Source: Hordeum vulgare subsp. vulgare
Taxonomy: Eukaryota > Streptophyta > Magnoliopsida > Poales > Poaceae
NCBI RefSeq assembly: GCF_904849725.1
Contig: NC_058519.1
Coordinates: forward strand, 110,472,881 to 110,536,880
Direction: 5' to 3'
Length of the DNA stretch: 64,000 nt
In this document: in pieces, positions 36,701 to 47,305 of the stretch
Position numbering within the stretch: the stretch's first letter is position 1
Layout: every line of letters starts with the position of its first letter
Translations under genes and position numbers: made by a program
The notes under the pieces: model-generated
What the model was told of the DNA's origin: nothing
What the model saw: the letters and a program-made list of their open reading frames with translations, nothing else
Databases searched by the model: none

Positions 36701-37381
36701 TCATTGTAAAGGACACAAAGCGTCAGGCGGCTTATATTTCATTTCCTCCTTGCAGGCCCTCGATCCGCCAACCTTCAGGATGACTGTGTGCTGAAGCTAA
36801 AGGTGATATATACCCTGACAGAACAACTCTATGCTGGCAGCATACTCACCGTCAAGGCTGTATGGGGTGACAAAGACCCGGTGAAATATATCAGGGACAT
36901 GTTGAGGCGGCTCTCAACTATACCCCAGCATATAGAGGAAATAAGGAAAGCATCCGCACGGAAAGGCCTGATCACAACTATGAGCCGGTCTTTAGCCTAT
37001 GCTCCATAGCTCAAGTCGGATGAAATAGCTGGTGGGTTTCCTGAGTATAAGGATGACGACTCAGAGCTTATGCAAGAAGACTACGCCTAGTGCGTAAAGG
37101 ATGTACGTCATGCGGCAAGCCGGCTTACCGAGAGTCTTGACTTGTCAAAGTATCACGCGGCTTATGATGATGACTATAAGCGCGTGGCGCCTCCCAGTTT
37201 TGCACCAATGGATTTGACTCCTCAGTGCCGTAAGCCTCTTTTTGCCTCTAATGTTGACTCGTCAACCATCTTGACAGAGGAAGCTAAATTTCATGCTTTA
37301 AACAATTGCACCTGGGATGTGGACAACTTCTAGATCCAAGACTCCGAAAACTCGGCACAGGGTGATCCGGAGGCAGCTTAG
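33726..37381 (+). pseudogene. Element D antisense multi-exon gene (PF04195-like), best copy
   Basis: This gene runs against gag-pol. ATG 33726 opens MSKPSKCDWLPSEIG, then FSPPSLKFFRDALNFFNLHP and FREFFYLNRQTEW, which resembles the Pfam family 'putative gypsy type transposon' (PF04195; recalled, not searched). Exons inferred from GT-AG sites and homology to A and C are 33726-34609, 34718-34833, 34898 to about 35284 (possibly split), 35374-35872, 36395-36671 (Glu/Lys-rich, coiled-coil-like) and 36756-37381. Donors such as TTTG|GTAAGT and acceptors such as TCCTTGCAG are canonical. Damage includes a one-base loss near 34205, TAG at 34400, TAA at 35585, and stops near 36598, 36638 and 37006. It could be a host-derived gene captured by the lineage. 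Molecular function is unknown. Confidence 0.78.
35913..36283 (+). repeat. Intronic minisatellite of element D (5 units of 74 bp)
   Basis: Units start at 35913, 35987, 36061, 36135 and 36208 (periods 74, 74, 74, 73). Each reads TAGCCCCCAAGGGCCGGGTC, then the self-complementary CATCTTCTTGAAGATG, then CGGGTCTTGTTTAATAATC. The array lies wholly within the intron 35873-36394 of the antisense gene. Confidence 0.93.
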
Positions 37382-38474
37382 ACGTGGTGACCCTCGGAAC
37401 TTCAACCTGAAGAAGAAAACTGAACCCGGAGGAAACTTTCCACCGGGTTAATATAGAGAAACTTTTGTCCTTTATGAGCCATGTAATTTTCTTCCGAGCA
37501 TACTTAAACTGCTTATATATTTGCATGAATAGGGATGCCAAGCTTTCCTAGCGTTACCTTGTAATATAAGTCGCCTTTTTGAGTTGTCGGCGGTTTAGGA
37601 AGTATTTTGTCCTTTGTTCCTTGAACATCACTCAATTTGAATGAGTGAGCATAGCTGTTGGATCTATGCCTGAAAATATAACACCATATGATGTGAAAAT
37701 AAGCCGGCTCAGTGAATCATGGCAGGTAGACGGGCTAGCAAGGCTCTTGTCATACACTAAGAGGTTTTTTCAAAAACCTTTATGTGTTTAGACTGGCTGA
37801 TTAGGCGAAAGTCAAGCTTCAGTGAAACAGTTTCAGTGAACCCATGGTTTGTCTATTTTCCATATGATGGCTCTCGCAAGCACCTCAATGTTTTACCCTT
37901 GGAAGTTCAGGGTCCAATATTGGATTGACTCGCCAAGAGTACACGAGGCTTATGGGCGAGTCGCAAAACATACAGTCCAGTATAACCATTGTAATGCGTT
38001 AACTTTTCGCTAGCCAAGAGTGTAGTGAGACGGTACTCAATGAGTCAGAAGCCCCCAAATGACCTATGATCAAGGAAAAGTAGGCATAAGATAGCAGAAC
38101 AAAATGCTATTACTGCTAAACGACCTGGGGACTAGTAGCCCCCAAGTAATCCGTTTTTATCGTTCATGACCATATATTGGCACCTATGTTTGAACCGTGC
38201 ATCATGGCACTTAATCCTCTTTGGCTTTCTAGTATCCATGTTTGAGTGGTCACAATAGGGCGACTCGCTCTCTTTGATACTAATAGCGACCATGTTTGGA
38301 TGGCCTCCTTGGCGGCGACTCATCCTCTTGGGCGGCTTATTTAATCAATAAAGACTCATGCTCAAAATATAGGTTGAAACGGTAGAGACCCAGAATTTCG
38401 TGGGCGCCGGCTTTATTGTGTGATGTAAAGAGTACAAATACCAAACTATGTACATGGATCAGGAGTCAATGGCT
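37382..38474 (-). other. Element D region between pol end and antisense gene end
   Basis: Convergent 3' regions meet here. AATAAA on the minus strand (38417-38412) would end sense transcripts. On the plus strand no strong AATAAA was found after the antisense stop. A GGGGACTAGTAGCCCCC palindrome-like stretch at about 38126 recurs in A and C. No conserved frame was found. Confidence 0.65.
38412..38417 (-). terminator. Poly(A) signal after element D pol
   Basis: The minus strand reads AATAAAG, followed by CCGGCGCCCACGAAATTC, about 58 bases past the pol stop. It is equivalent to 46213 in C and 18149 in A. Confidence 0.6.
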
Positions 38475-39153
38475 CTAAGTGTAGTAAGGCCGCGGATGAG
38501 CAATGTTCCACGGGCGGGTTGTCTCTTCCTCCGAGGTTGGCTTGTCAGGGTGCAGATCGATCAAGTAATAAGATCCATTGCGAAGGTTTCTACTGACGAT
38601 GAAGGGTACTTCCCATGGAGGCGAAAGCTTGTGTATACCCGTATGATCTTGAATCAGTTGAAGCACCAAGTCGCCCTCCTGGAAGACCCGACTCCTGACT
38701 CGTTGACTGTGGTAACGACGCACGTCTTGTTGGTACATATCCGATCGTGTGGCGGCTAAATCACGCTCCTCCTCGAGAGCATCCAAAGAATCTTGACGTG
38801 CTTGCTCATTATCGGCTTCTACGTACGCGGCGACTCTGGGAGAATCGTGCCTTATATCACTTAGGAGAACCGCCTCAGCCCCATAAACGAGGAAAAAAGG
38901 AGTGTAACCAGTAGATCTGTTTGGTGTTGTTATGATACTCCAAAGTACAGAACGAAGCTCTTTGACCAAACAACCTGGAGTGCACTGTAGAAGAACCATA
39001 AGCCGGGGCTTGATCCCATGCAGGATTTCCTGGTTAGCCCGCTCAGCTTGACCATTGGACTATGGATGAGCTACTGCGGATACATCAAGACGGATGTGCT
39101 CTCATTGACAAAACTCCTTCATTGCCCCCTTACTACCTTAGACAAATTATTAT
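38475..39153 (-). pseudogene. pol: Element D integrase, C-terminal part
   Basis: On the minus strand, coding resumes after insertion C with NNLSK, then damaged HIRLDVSAVAHP-stop-SNGQAERAN (the catalytic Glu is kept), then YTPFFLVYGAEAVLLSDI and a basic C-terminal domain ending PWNIAHPRPYYT before TAG at 38475. At least two frame breaks lie between 39000 and 39150. The N-terminal half is at 49998-50289. Confidence 0.85.
39149..39153. repeat. Imperfect target duplication of element C
   Basis: ATTAT here corresponds to AGTAC at 49998-50002 (3 of 5 match). In D's orientation, GTACT then AATTTG is expected across the site, and the second copy reads ATAAT then AATTTG. It is therefore a duplication with two substitutions rather than a deletion. 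Confidence 0.65.
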
Positions 39154-39650
39154 TGTTGGGGATATTACCTATGGGTAACCCGCCCTTAATGGGTCGGGTC
39201 ACCAAAGGGGCGACTCACCATTAGTTATGCGTTCTATGACCCAGGAGCTGTAAGGCGGTTCAAAAGGATCGTGCGGATGATGGAACGTCAAGGAAGCTCC
39301 TGATCGTGGAGAACACGGCGACTTAGAGATATGGAAAGCTACCAAGAGTAGAATGGCAGGACTTTGTAAACCCTAGGGCCTCGACCTGTATATAAAGGCG
39401 AGTCCCAGGGAGAGGTCTCGCGAGTTAGAGAGAATCGAGAGCTAGGTCAGGCGAGTTACGCCCTCCTTGTAATCGAAACCATTATTAATCCACACGAAGC
39501 AGGACGTAGGCTTTTACCTCCTCACGAGGGGTCGAACCTGGGTAAATCTGAGTCTCGCTTTCGCTCACCCCCTTTGAGTTGCCACTAAGGTGCGATGGCT
39601 CCATCTCTAAATCCTTTCACAAGGACATCTGCCGTGACAAAACCACGACA
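39154..39650 (+). repeat. Element C 5' LTR
   Basis: The LTR starts TGTTGGGGATATTACC and ends ACCACGACA. A TATA-like CCTGTATATAAAGGCG lies at about 39388-39403, a plausible LTR promoter. An ATG at 39595 inside the LTR opens the gag frame. Confidence 0.95.
39394..39401 (+). promoter_or_regulatory. Putative LTR TATA box of element C
   Basis: TATATAAA lies about 255 bases before the LTR end and 195 bases before the ATG at 39595. The 3' LTR has the same sequence at about 49737, and A's 3' LTR has CCTATATATAAAGGGG at about 61053. Confidence 0.6.
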
Positions 39651-41927
39651 ATTGGCGCCCACCGTGGGGCTAGCGCACGGTGGAGTTGAGTTCTCGAAGG
39701 GAGCCCTATCAGGGTTAGAAAGCTATGCGGTCGGCATCATGACTAAGAGCCGCCACAGGAAGTACTACATCAACAACTCGCTATGGGAATCGGAGGACGA
39801 TTCCGTCAAATCTGGCTACCGAGTCCCCTTCGGAAAGATCAACGTCTTCATCGGCATGATCGGGACGCCTGTTCCTGAGCCGGACACCTCCACCGACATC
39901 GTCGAGCCGGCCAGGTACGTCCTCCCCGCTACACGGTGGAACAAGAGTCGCCAGGTTTTCATCAGTTTTACGCAGGGAGACGACACGCGAGATGAAGTGG
40001 CGGGCCAGGAGATCACCCCTGTCAATTCTGATGGCGAGTCATCCATGGGCGAGACGGAATTGATCCACCCTCTTGAGGAAGGACAGCTCGGGAGGTTATC
40101 GTTGGCAATGGATCCCGAAGTCCTCGAGAGGTCTCGCCGGCAAATCGCCATATAGAATCCAACTGGCAACAACGAGACCGGGGGAACATCCAAGCCCACG
40201 GCGCAAACCATGACGGAGCTAGTGGCGGAGATAGCCATCCTTATGGCAACCGCGATCACGTCTGAGAATCAGGAGTCGATCAACGCCGAGCTAACTAAAC
40301 TGCGGGAGGCGATGGCCAAGGCACATCGCGACATGGAAGCAGAAGCCGCCAGGATCGAGACATAGCGAGCTACGGTCGCCGCACAGACGGACCGGCTGAA
40401 CACCGAAGTTGGCGGCTCGAGATACAGCAGCGCGCATCTGACGCCGTCCATCAAAGGAGGCACAATGGGCGCGTCCCGGCCGACTTACACCCAACTCGCC
40501 TTTTTGATACTCCACGCACCCCCGGGGCGGGACCTGATCGGCCCTTACAAGTCGTCCCGAGGGGAGGAGCGGTTCCACCGCCCAATCCGTTGTCGGCTCA
40601 GCCAATGGACGCCCATGCGACTCGATTCCAAATGCCGCGGGGTCACTTCTCAAATCCCGTCGACAATGTGCTGGCAGCGACCCACCACCTGGAGTCCCTT
40701 CCGATTTACGGAAACACCCCGGCCGAGATAGAAGCTAGAAACGCCACTGAGATGCTGAAAACGGCCGTGGTTCAGCACGCGTAGTATTCCCATAGCCTTG
40801 ATCATCTCCACTCCACGCCTCAGGAAAGTCACACCAGAAGTCGCCACGAGGACTTCCCCGCAGTAACCAGCGGGCCGCGGCGACTCCCCCAACACGATCC
40901 GCTCGGGATGCCCGACACACGAGCCCAGGATATTGTGGATGCAGCGCGAGCCGCGCGGCACATGGAGCCAATGGCCGTGGCGGGTCAGGCCTACCCGACT
41001 TACATATCGTCGTCGCCCGCACCCCTGGACGGCGGGGGCAAACACATTGGAGTATCGTGCCTCGCGCCGGCTTTGCGCAACGAGCGCATGCCGAAGGACT
41101 TCAAAGGGCCCAGGAAGGTTCCCAACTACTCGCCAGATCTCGAGCCCGGGTCATGGATCAAGAGCTATGAACTCGCGATGGATATGCTTGACGTAAGCGA
41201 GGCGGTCTGCGCTAAATACTTCACTATGATGCTTGAAGGGACGGCACGCACTTGGCTGAAAAACATGCCGCCCAACTCCATCAACACTTGGGCAGAGCTG
41301 AAGGAGCGCTTCATCAAGAACTTCGTCGACTTACAGCACTGCATCCAGGGGCCGGATGAGTCGGTCCACTATTGGACCCGGCGGGTTGCGGAAGTTATCC
41401 ATTCATCGGAAGGCATTTTGGCGGCTCACGCGGTATTGATCCTAGAGAAGAATTGCCATTACGAGCCTCTCGTACTGAATCTAGGGAGACTTAAGCGAAA
41501 GGTACAGGACATGGGAGAGCTAATGGACGCCCTTACCAGGTACGCTGAGTCGCACGACACCAAGGATCCTGGAGAGGGCGACGACAAAACTGGTGCTGCT
41601 CGGAAGGGCGAGTTACAAAAGGGCCAATCCCAGTTTCAGAACCGGGGCAATAACCACCATGGCGGGCATGGCAAGAAGCGGCAACACGAGGGTCCTACGG
41701 AATTCGTCGCTAATACTAATACCAGCAACGCAAACCCGCGTCAAAAGAAGCGGGGTTTTGGTGGGAAGAAACCACGTAACTACCATGAAATGCTTAAAGG
41801 CCCGTGCCCGCAGCACGCCACGACCGAAGGACCGGTGACTCACTCATGGGAGGATTGCTACGTGATGCAAGAATTTCGAGCCGAGGCGCTCAAAAGAAGT
41901 CAAGGCGGCAAGCAGGGCCAGCGGTAG
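39595..41927 (+). pseudogene. gag: Element C gag
   Basis: The frame opens at ATG 39595 within the LTR, passes through the primer site (encoding QLAPTVG), and continues with YAVGIMTKSRHRKYY; a start at that internal Met (39748) is the alternative. Stops fall at 40153 and 40363 in a coiled-coil-like region. A frameshift between about 40470 and 40590 leads to the capsid frame, which ends at TAG 41925. The capsid has MPKDFKGPRKVPNY, YFTMMLEGTARTWLKNMPPN and WAELKERFIKNF. About 11 residues present in D (RGTCKR and neighbours) are missing in frame. No CCHC knuckle was seen; THSWEDCYVMQEF closes the domain. Gag forms the particle. Confidence 0.85.
39653..39670 (+). other. Element C primer-binding site
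   Basis: TGGCGCCCACCGTGGGGC begins two bases after the LTR. D (minus strand, 57828-57811) is identical. Confidence 0.9.
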
Positions 41928-42324
41928 GAGCAACCCGACGCATCCGGGTCACGACAGGTCACGTTCGGAGGTTTCCCTAACCAAGGACCACAGGGCGGGT
42001 CGCAGCATAACGCTGGCCAATACCAAGTTCATAACCAGCAGTACCACCCACCGCTAATGTTCCAACACCCCCCCCCCCCCACAAGGAGACCCCCAGCGGC
42101 AGGAGGATCGGGGCGGGTTCCAAAATAACCCCAAACAGTTGAACAGTGGGCAGTACCACGTGTTCACCACCAACACATGTAAACGGGATCATAAGGTGAA
42201 GCATAGAACTTTCGTAGCTCAGCCAGCGCTCCCTCAGTACCTTCACTAGTCAGAGCAACCCATAACGTGGAGCCGGGAAGACCATCCACCCCGAGTCGAC
42301 AATCCTGGCGACTTAGCCCTGGTC
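41928..42324 (+). pseudogene. Element C gag-protease linker with a C13 run
   Basis: Coding similarity to D continues (GGFQNNPKQLNSGQYHVFTT, then YLH-stop-SEQPITWSRED), but the frame changes by one at a run of 13 cytosines at 42068-42080. Slippage at this run is the likely cause. The linker joins gag to protease in the ancestral polyprotein. Confidence 0.75.
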
Positions 42325-45300
42325 GTGGCTCCCCAAGTCGGGGGATACACCCTCTCCAAGGTCCTCATGGACGGGGGCAGCAGCATCAACATCCTGTATT
42401 TCGACACTTTCCGACGGATGAATCTCCTAGAGAAGGACCTGATGCCATCATCCAAGGCCTTCCATGGTATTGTCCCCAGTAAGTCGGCGTACCCGATTGG
42501 GCGGGTTAAGCTTAATGTGGCTTTTGGCATGGAGTCGAACTACAGGAGCGAGTCCCTCTTGTTCGAGGTAGTCAAGATCAAGAGCCCCTATCATGCGTTG
42601 TTTGGATGGCCGGCTTACGCCAAGTTCATGGCCCGCCCATGCTATGTTTATCTCAAGCTCAAGATGCCTGGACCCAAGGGTCCCATCACCGTCCACGGCG
42701 ACAGGAAGATAGCCCAAGAGTGTGAAGAAGGAGATGCGGCTTATGTTGAGTCAGCTTGCGCGGCCGAGGAGCTCAAGTTTCACCAATCCCATGTCGACCC
42801 GGCGGACATGACGCCGCTCAAAAGGCCGACTATCGATTTTGAGTCGCCCCTCAAGTTCAAACCAACGGACGACACCAAGGTTATCGATTTTATGCCAGGC
42901 GACTCCACCAAGCAGTTCACTATTGGGGTGGGTCTCAACCCCAAATAGGAAAGCGCGCTCATCGAATTCATCCGTGAGAATTGGGACATCTTTGCATGGA
43001 AACCTTCTGACATGCTGGGTGTATCGAAAGAATTCACTGAGCACCATCTTAATACTGACCCTAAAGTTAAGCCAGTGCGACAGTACCTTCGCAGGTTTAA
43101 TGAAGAGCGTCGTAAGGCGATTGGAGAAGAAGTAGCCCGGCTCCTTGCCGCTGGGTTCATCATCGAGGTTTTTTACCCAGAATGGTTGGCTAACCCGGTC
43201 CTGGTGCTCAAGAAGAATGGCACTTTCCGCATGTGCATTGATTACACTAACCTTAACAGAGCCTGCCCGAAGGATCCGTTCGCCCTTCCTCGCATTGATC
43301 AAATTATTGATTCGACGGCGGGTTGCGAATGTCTGTGTTTCTTGGATGCTTATTCGGGATACCACCAGATAAAGATGGCGGTGGAGGATCACGAGAAGAC
43401 ATCCTTCATAACCCCTTTCGGAGCTTTCTGTTATGTGTCCATGCCGTTTGGGCTCAAGAGCGCGGGGGCGACTTACCAGCGCTGCATCCAAAACTGCTTA
43501 CACAGCCAGATAGGTCGTAACGTCCATGCTTACGTGGACGACGTCATGGTCAGATCTCACCGCAAGGAGTTACTCTTGGAGGATCTCAAAGAAACCTTCG
43601 ACAATCTGCGTGTTTACCAGATGAGGCTTAACCCCACCAAGTGTGTTTTTGGTGTCCCTGCGGGGAAGTTATTGGGTTTCTTGGTATCAGAACGTGGCAT
43701 CGAGGCTAACCCGGAGAAGATTGAGGCAATTACTTCACTTGGGAAACCAGCCAACGTTAACCAAGTACAGCGCATGGCGGGTCGAATCGCGGCCTTGAGC
43801 CGTTTCATAAGTCACCTTGGGGAGAAGGCCATCCCTCTCTACCAGCTGCTCAAGAAAACCGTTTGTTTCGTATGGACGGACGAGGCCAACGAAGCCTTTG
43901 AAGCCTTGAAGCGGCAATTAGCTAACCCGCCAGTGCTGGCGGCTCCGGCAGACAAGGAACCTATGCTCCTGTACATTACGGCCAATTCCAAAGCAGTCAG
44001 CGTGGCAGTAGTTGTCGAGCGAAAGGAAGAAGGAAAATAATACCCCGTCTAGCGACCGGTGTATTTCATCAGCGAGGTCCTCACCCTCTCCAAACAACGC
44101 TACCCACATTGGCAAAAGTTGGTTTTTGGAGTATTCATGGCGAGTCGAAAGCTGAAACATTACTTCCAGGAACACCCGATCACGGTCGTCAGCTCCGCCC
44201 CCCTCGGCGACATCATACAGAACCGAGAGGCTACTGGATGGATTGCCAAATGGGCCATCGAGCTTGGACCCCATCAGGTGCGGTATACGCCTCGGACAGC
44301 TATCGAATCTCAAGCGCTCGTGGACTTCATCAATGATTGGACCGAGTGACAAATCCCTGAGGAAAGACCATACCTTACATATTGGACCATCTATTTCGAT
44401 GGGTCTAGACAGTTGGAAGGCTCGGGGGCTGGTGTGGTGATAACTTTGCCTCAAGGGGACAAGTTTTGCTATGTCCTCCGGCTCATGTTCCCATGTACCA
44501 ATAATGCAGCAGAATACGAAGCTTTGCTCCATGGTTTGCGACTCGCCAAGGAGATGAACCTCACACGGGTGAGATGTTTGGGCGATTCAGATCTGGTGGC
44601 GCAGCAGGTTTCTGGCACCTGGGATTCACGAGACCCTCTAATGGCGGCTTACAAACGAGTTGTGTCAGATGTGGCGGGTCATTTCAATGGCTATCAAGTG
44701 GATCACATCGACCGACGGCTTAACGAAGCAGCGGACGCTCTTTCCCACCTTGGTTCGCAGCGTAAGTCGGTTCCTCCCAATGTATTTTTGGATATATTAC
44801 ATAACCCTTTAGTAAAACTGCCTTTGGAGGAAGATCTAGCGGTACCAAACCCCGAATCTCAACTCGTGGCGGCTCTTCACGCTACTCCAGACTGGGCGAT
44901 TCCCTACATGGCGTATCTAACCAGAGGCGAGTTACCTGCCGACGAGTTGCTAGGTCACCAAATTGTCCGTCGGTGCAAATCCATGGTCATACACAATGGC
45001 GACTTACACAAACGAAGCACCTCACGAGTATTTCAAAGATGTGTTTCTTCTGAAGAAGGATGTATGATTCTCAATGAGATTCATGTGGGCGACTGTGGTC
45101 ATCATGCTGGATCCCGATCCTTGGTTTCTAAAGCCTTCAGACATGGGTTTTATTGGTTGACGGCTCACACAGATGCAGAGGAGATCGTTCGCCGATGTGA
45201 TGGCTGCCAAAAGTTTGGACGCCAGATGCATGTACCGGCTCAGGAATTGCGGATGATACCAATCACTTGGTCATTTGCAGTCTGGGGGCTTGATATGGTC

Positions 45301-46146
45301 GGTCCCTTCAAAATGTCTTCCAACAAAAAGACTCAACTGTTGGTGGCGGTTGACAAATTTACCAAATGGGTGGAGGCAGAACCTGTTAGCAGTTGTGACG
45401 CTGATACGGTCGTCAAATTCTTGAAGAAGCTAATTTTCAGGTTCGGATATCCACATAGTATCATTACTGACAATGGTACTAACCTATCCAAAGGTGCAAT
45501 GCAAGAGTTTTGTTCACGAGAGCATATTCGGCTTGATGTTTCTGCGGTTGCACATCCCCAGTCCAATGGACAGGCAAAGAGGGCGAATGGGGAAATATTG
45601 CGGGGGATTAAGCCTCGGCTCATGGTACCTATGGAACGCACACCGGGATGTTGGGTCAAGGAGTTGCCATCAGTACTATGGAGTATCAGGATGACTCCAA
45701 ACCGCTCCATGGGTTTTACTCCTTTATTTCTGGTCTACGGGGCAGAAGCAGTGTTACCAAGTAACATCAAACATGATTCCCCACGAGTCGCTGCCTACGT
45801 GGAGCAGGATAACGAGTTGGTGCGACAAGACTCGCTGGATGCTTTGGAGGAGGAACGTGATTTGGCCGCGTCACGGTCGGCGATTTACCAACAGGACTTG
45901 CGACGCTACCATAGTCGACGGGTAAAGAGCCGAGCTTTCCAAGAAGGCGACTTAGTGGTTCGTTGGATTCAAGATCATACTGGTATGCACAAGCTATCAC
46001 CGCCATGGGAAGGACCGTTTGTCGTCAGCAAGAATCTTCGGAACGGCTCATACTATTTGGTGGATCTTTGCCCAGATCGGCCAACCACGGAGGTTGAGAC
46101 AACTCGCCCCTGGAACATAGCCCATCTGCGGCCTTGCTACACTTAG
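42325..46146 (+). pseudogene. pol: Element C pol: protease, RT, RNase H, integrase
   Basis: One frame of 1273 residues has four stops: TAG 42946, TAA 44038, TAG 44050 and TGA 44347. The protease has VLMDGGSSINILY (Asp codon at 42370). RT has CIDYTNLNRACPKDPF, FLDAYSGYHQIKM and YVDD at 43531-43542. RNase H has FDGSRQLEGSG, NNAAEYEALLHGL, GDSDLVAQQV and NEAADALSHL. Integrase has zinc finger HHAGSRSL...CDGCQKFGR, then WGLDMVGPF, IITDNGT and, at the catalytic Glu position, Lys (codon 45577-45579). It ends PWNIAHLRPCYT. The TAG at 42946 is shared with A and D and may not be simple decay. Confidence 0.92.
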
Positions 46147-47305
46147 AGCCATGAGCTCTGTCCTTTTTCTTTGTCAGTTTTTAGCAAATTGTAATCTATA
46201 AATTATGAAAGCAATAAAGCCGGCACCCACGAATTTCGGGGTCCATTGTCGTTTCATCTTTTGAAAGCATGAGTCTTTATTGTTCTATAAGTCGCCCAAA
46301 CATGGACACTATCAAAGTCAAAGAGCGTAAGTCGCCATGCTGCACTTGCTTCAAAACTAGGCTTTGATAACTGCCAAAGAGGACCAATGTTGCCAAGTCG
46401 CACGGTCCAAACATAGGCGCCTTATATGGTTTTGAGAATTAAACCGGCTTACTTAGGGGCTACTAGTCCCCAAGTCGTTTTGCAGTAAGAGCGTATACGC
46501 TTCTGTAATCCTATGCCTGGTTTCTTCCTAAACCATAGGTCACTTGGGGGCTTCCACTCATTGAGTTCAGCCTGAATACCCTCTTGGCTAGCGAAAAATT
46601 ATCGCACTACAAATGGTTATACTGGACTATGTGTTGAACAAGTCGCCACATGGACCTATGTACTCAAGGCGAGTCAATCCGCTGTTTGGACCCTGAACTC
46701 GCCTTGGTTAAAACATAAAAGGTACCGGCCAGAGTCACACATGGAAAATAGAGAAACCATTGGTTCATTGAACCTACTTCACAGAAACTTGACTCGCGCG
46801 TGATCAGCCGGTCTAAAACAACAAGGCTTTTTTGCAAAAGCTTCCTAAGGGTAACACTAGAGTTTTGCAAACTCGTCTTATCCTATCGAAACTCATTGAG
46901 TCAATATTCTTTTTACTTTGAGCCAGATTTGATTATAACTTGCCCTGGCCGTCCAAACCTTTGCGCTCATATTTCTCGCCATAACCCGGGGGCTGATTTA
47001 TTTCTCGCCATATCCCGGGGGCTAATTTATCTCTTGCTATAATCCAGGGGGCTGGTTTATTCCTGGCCATGCCTTTACTGACTCGGCTGCTGTTGTTTTT
47101 AAACATACCAGGAAAAAATTTGAGACATTCCTTGGTTTACCAAAAAGTTGCAGGCGAGTCATGCATAAGATTCAAGGACTACAAGTGGTTCCATCCAAAA
47201 ACAATACGGCATGTTTTTGTGTTACACACACTAGCAAGACTATTACATGGCTCGCATGGCCAGAATGGGTATCATCCCCCGGAAAAGGAAGGATCCATGG
47301 GCGAG
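46147..47305 (+). other. Element C region between pol and antisense gene
   Basis: AATAAAG is at 46213. GGGGCTACTAGTCCCCAAG at about 46457 matches A and D. Three near-repeats of CCCGGGGGCTGATTTATTTC-like sequence lie at 46980-47062. No conserved open frame was seen. Confidence 0.65.
46213..46218 (+). terminator. Poly(A) signal after element C pol
   Basis: AATAAAG followed by CCGGCACCCACGAATTTC lies 67 bases after the pol stop. Position and context are conserved in A and D. Confidence 0.62.

Noticed and set aside
40650..41045. 131-codon minus-strand frame opposite element C gag
   Set aside because: It is a GC-rich shadow of the gag frame, with no similarity in D and no promoter.
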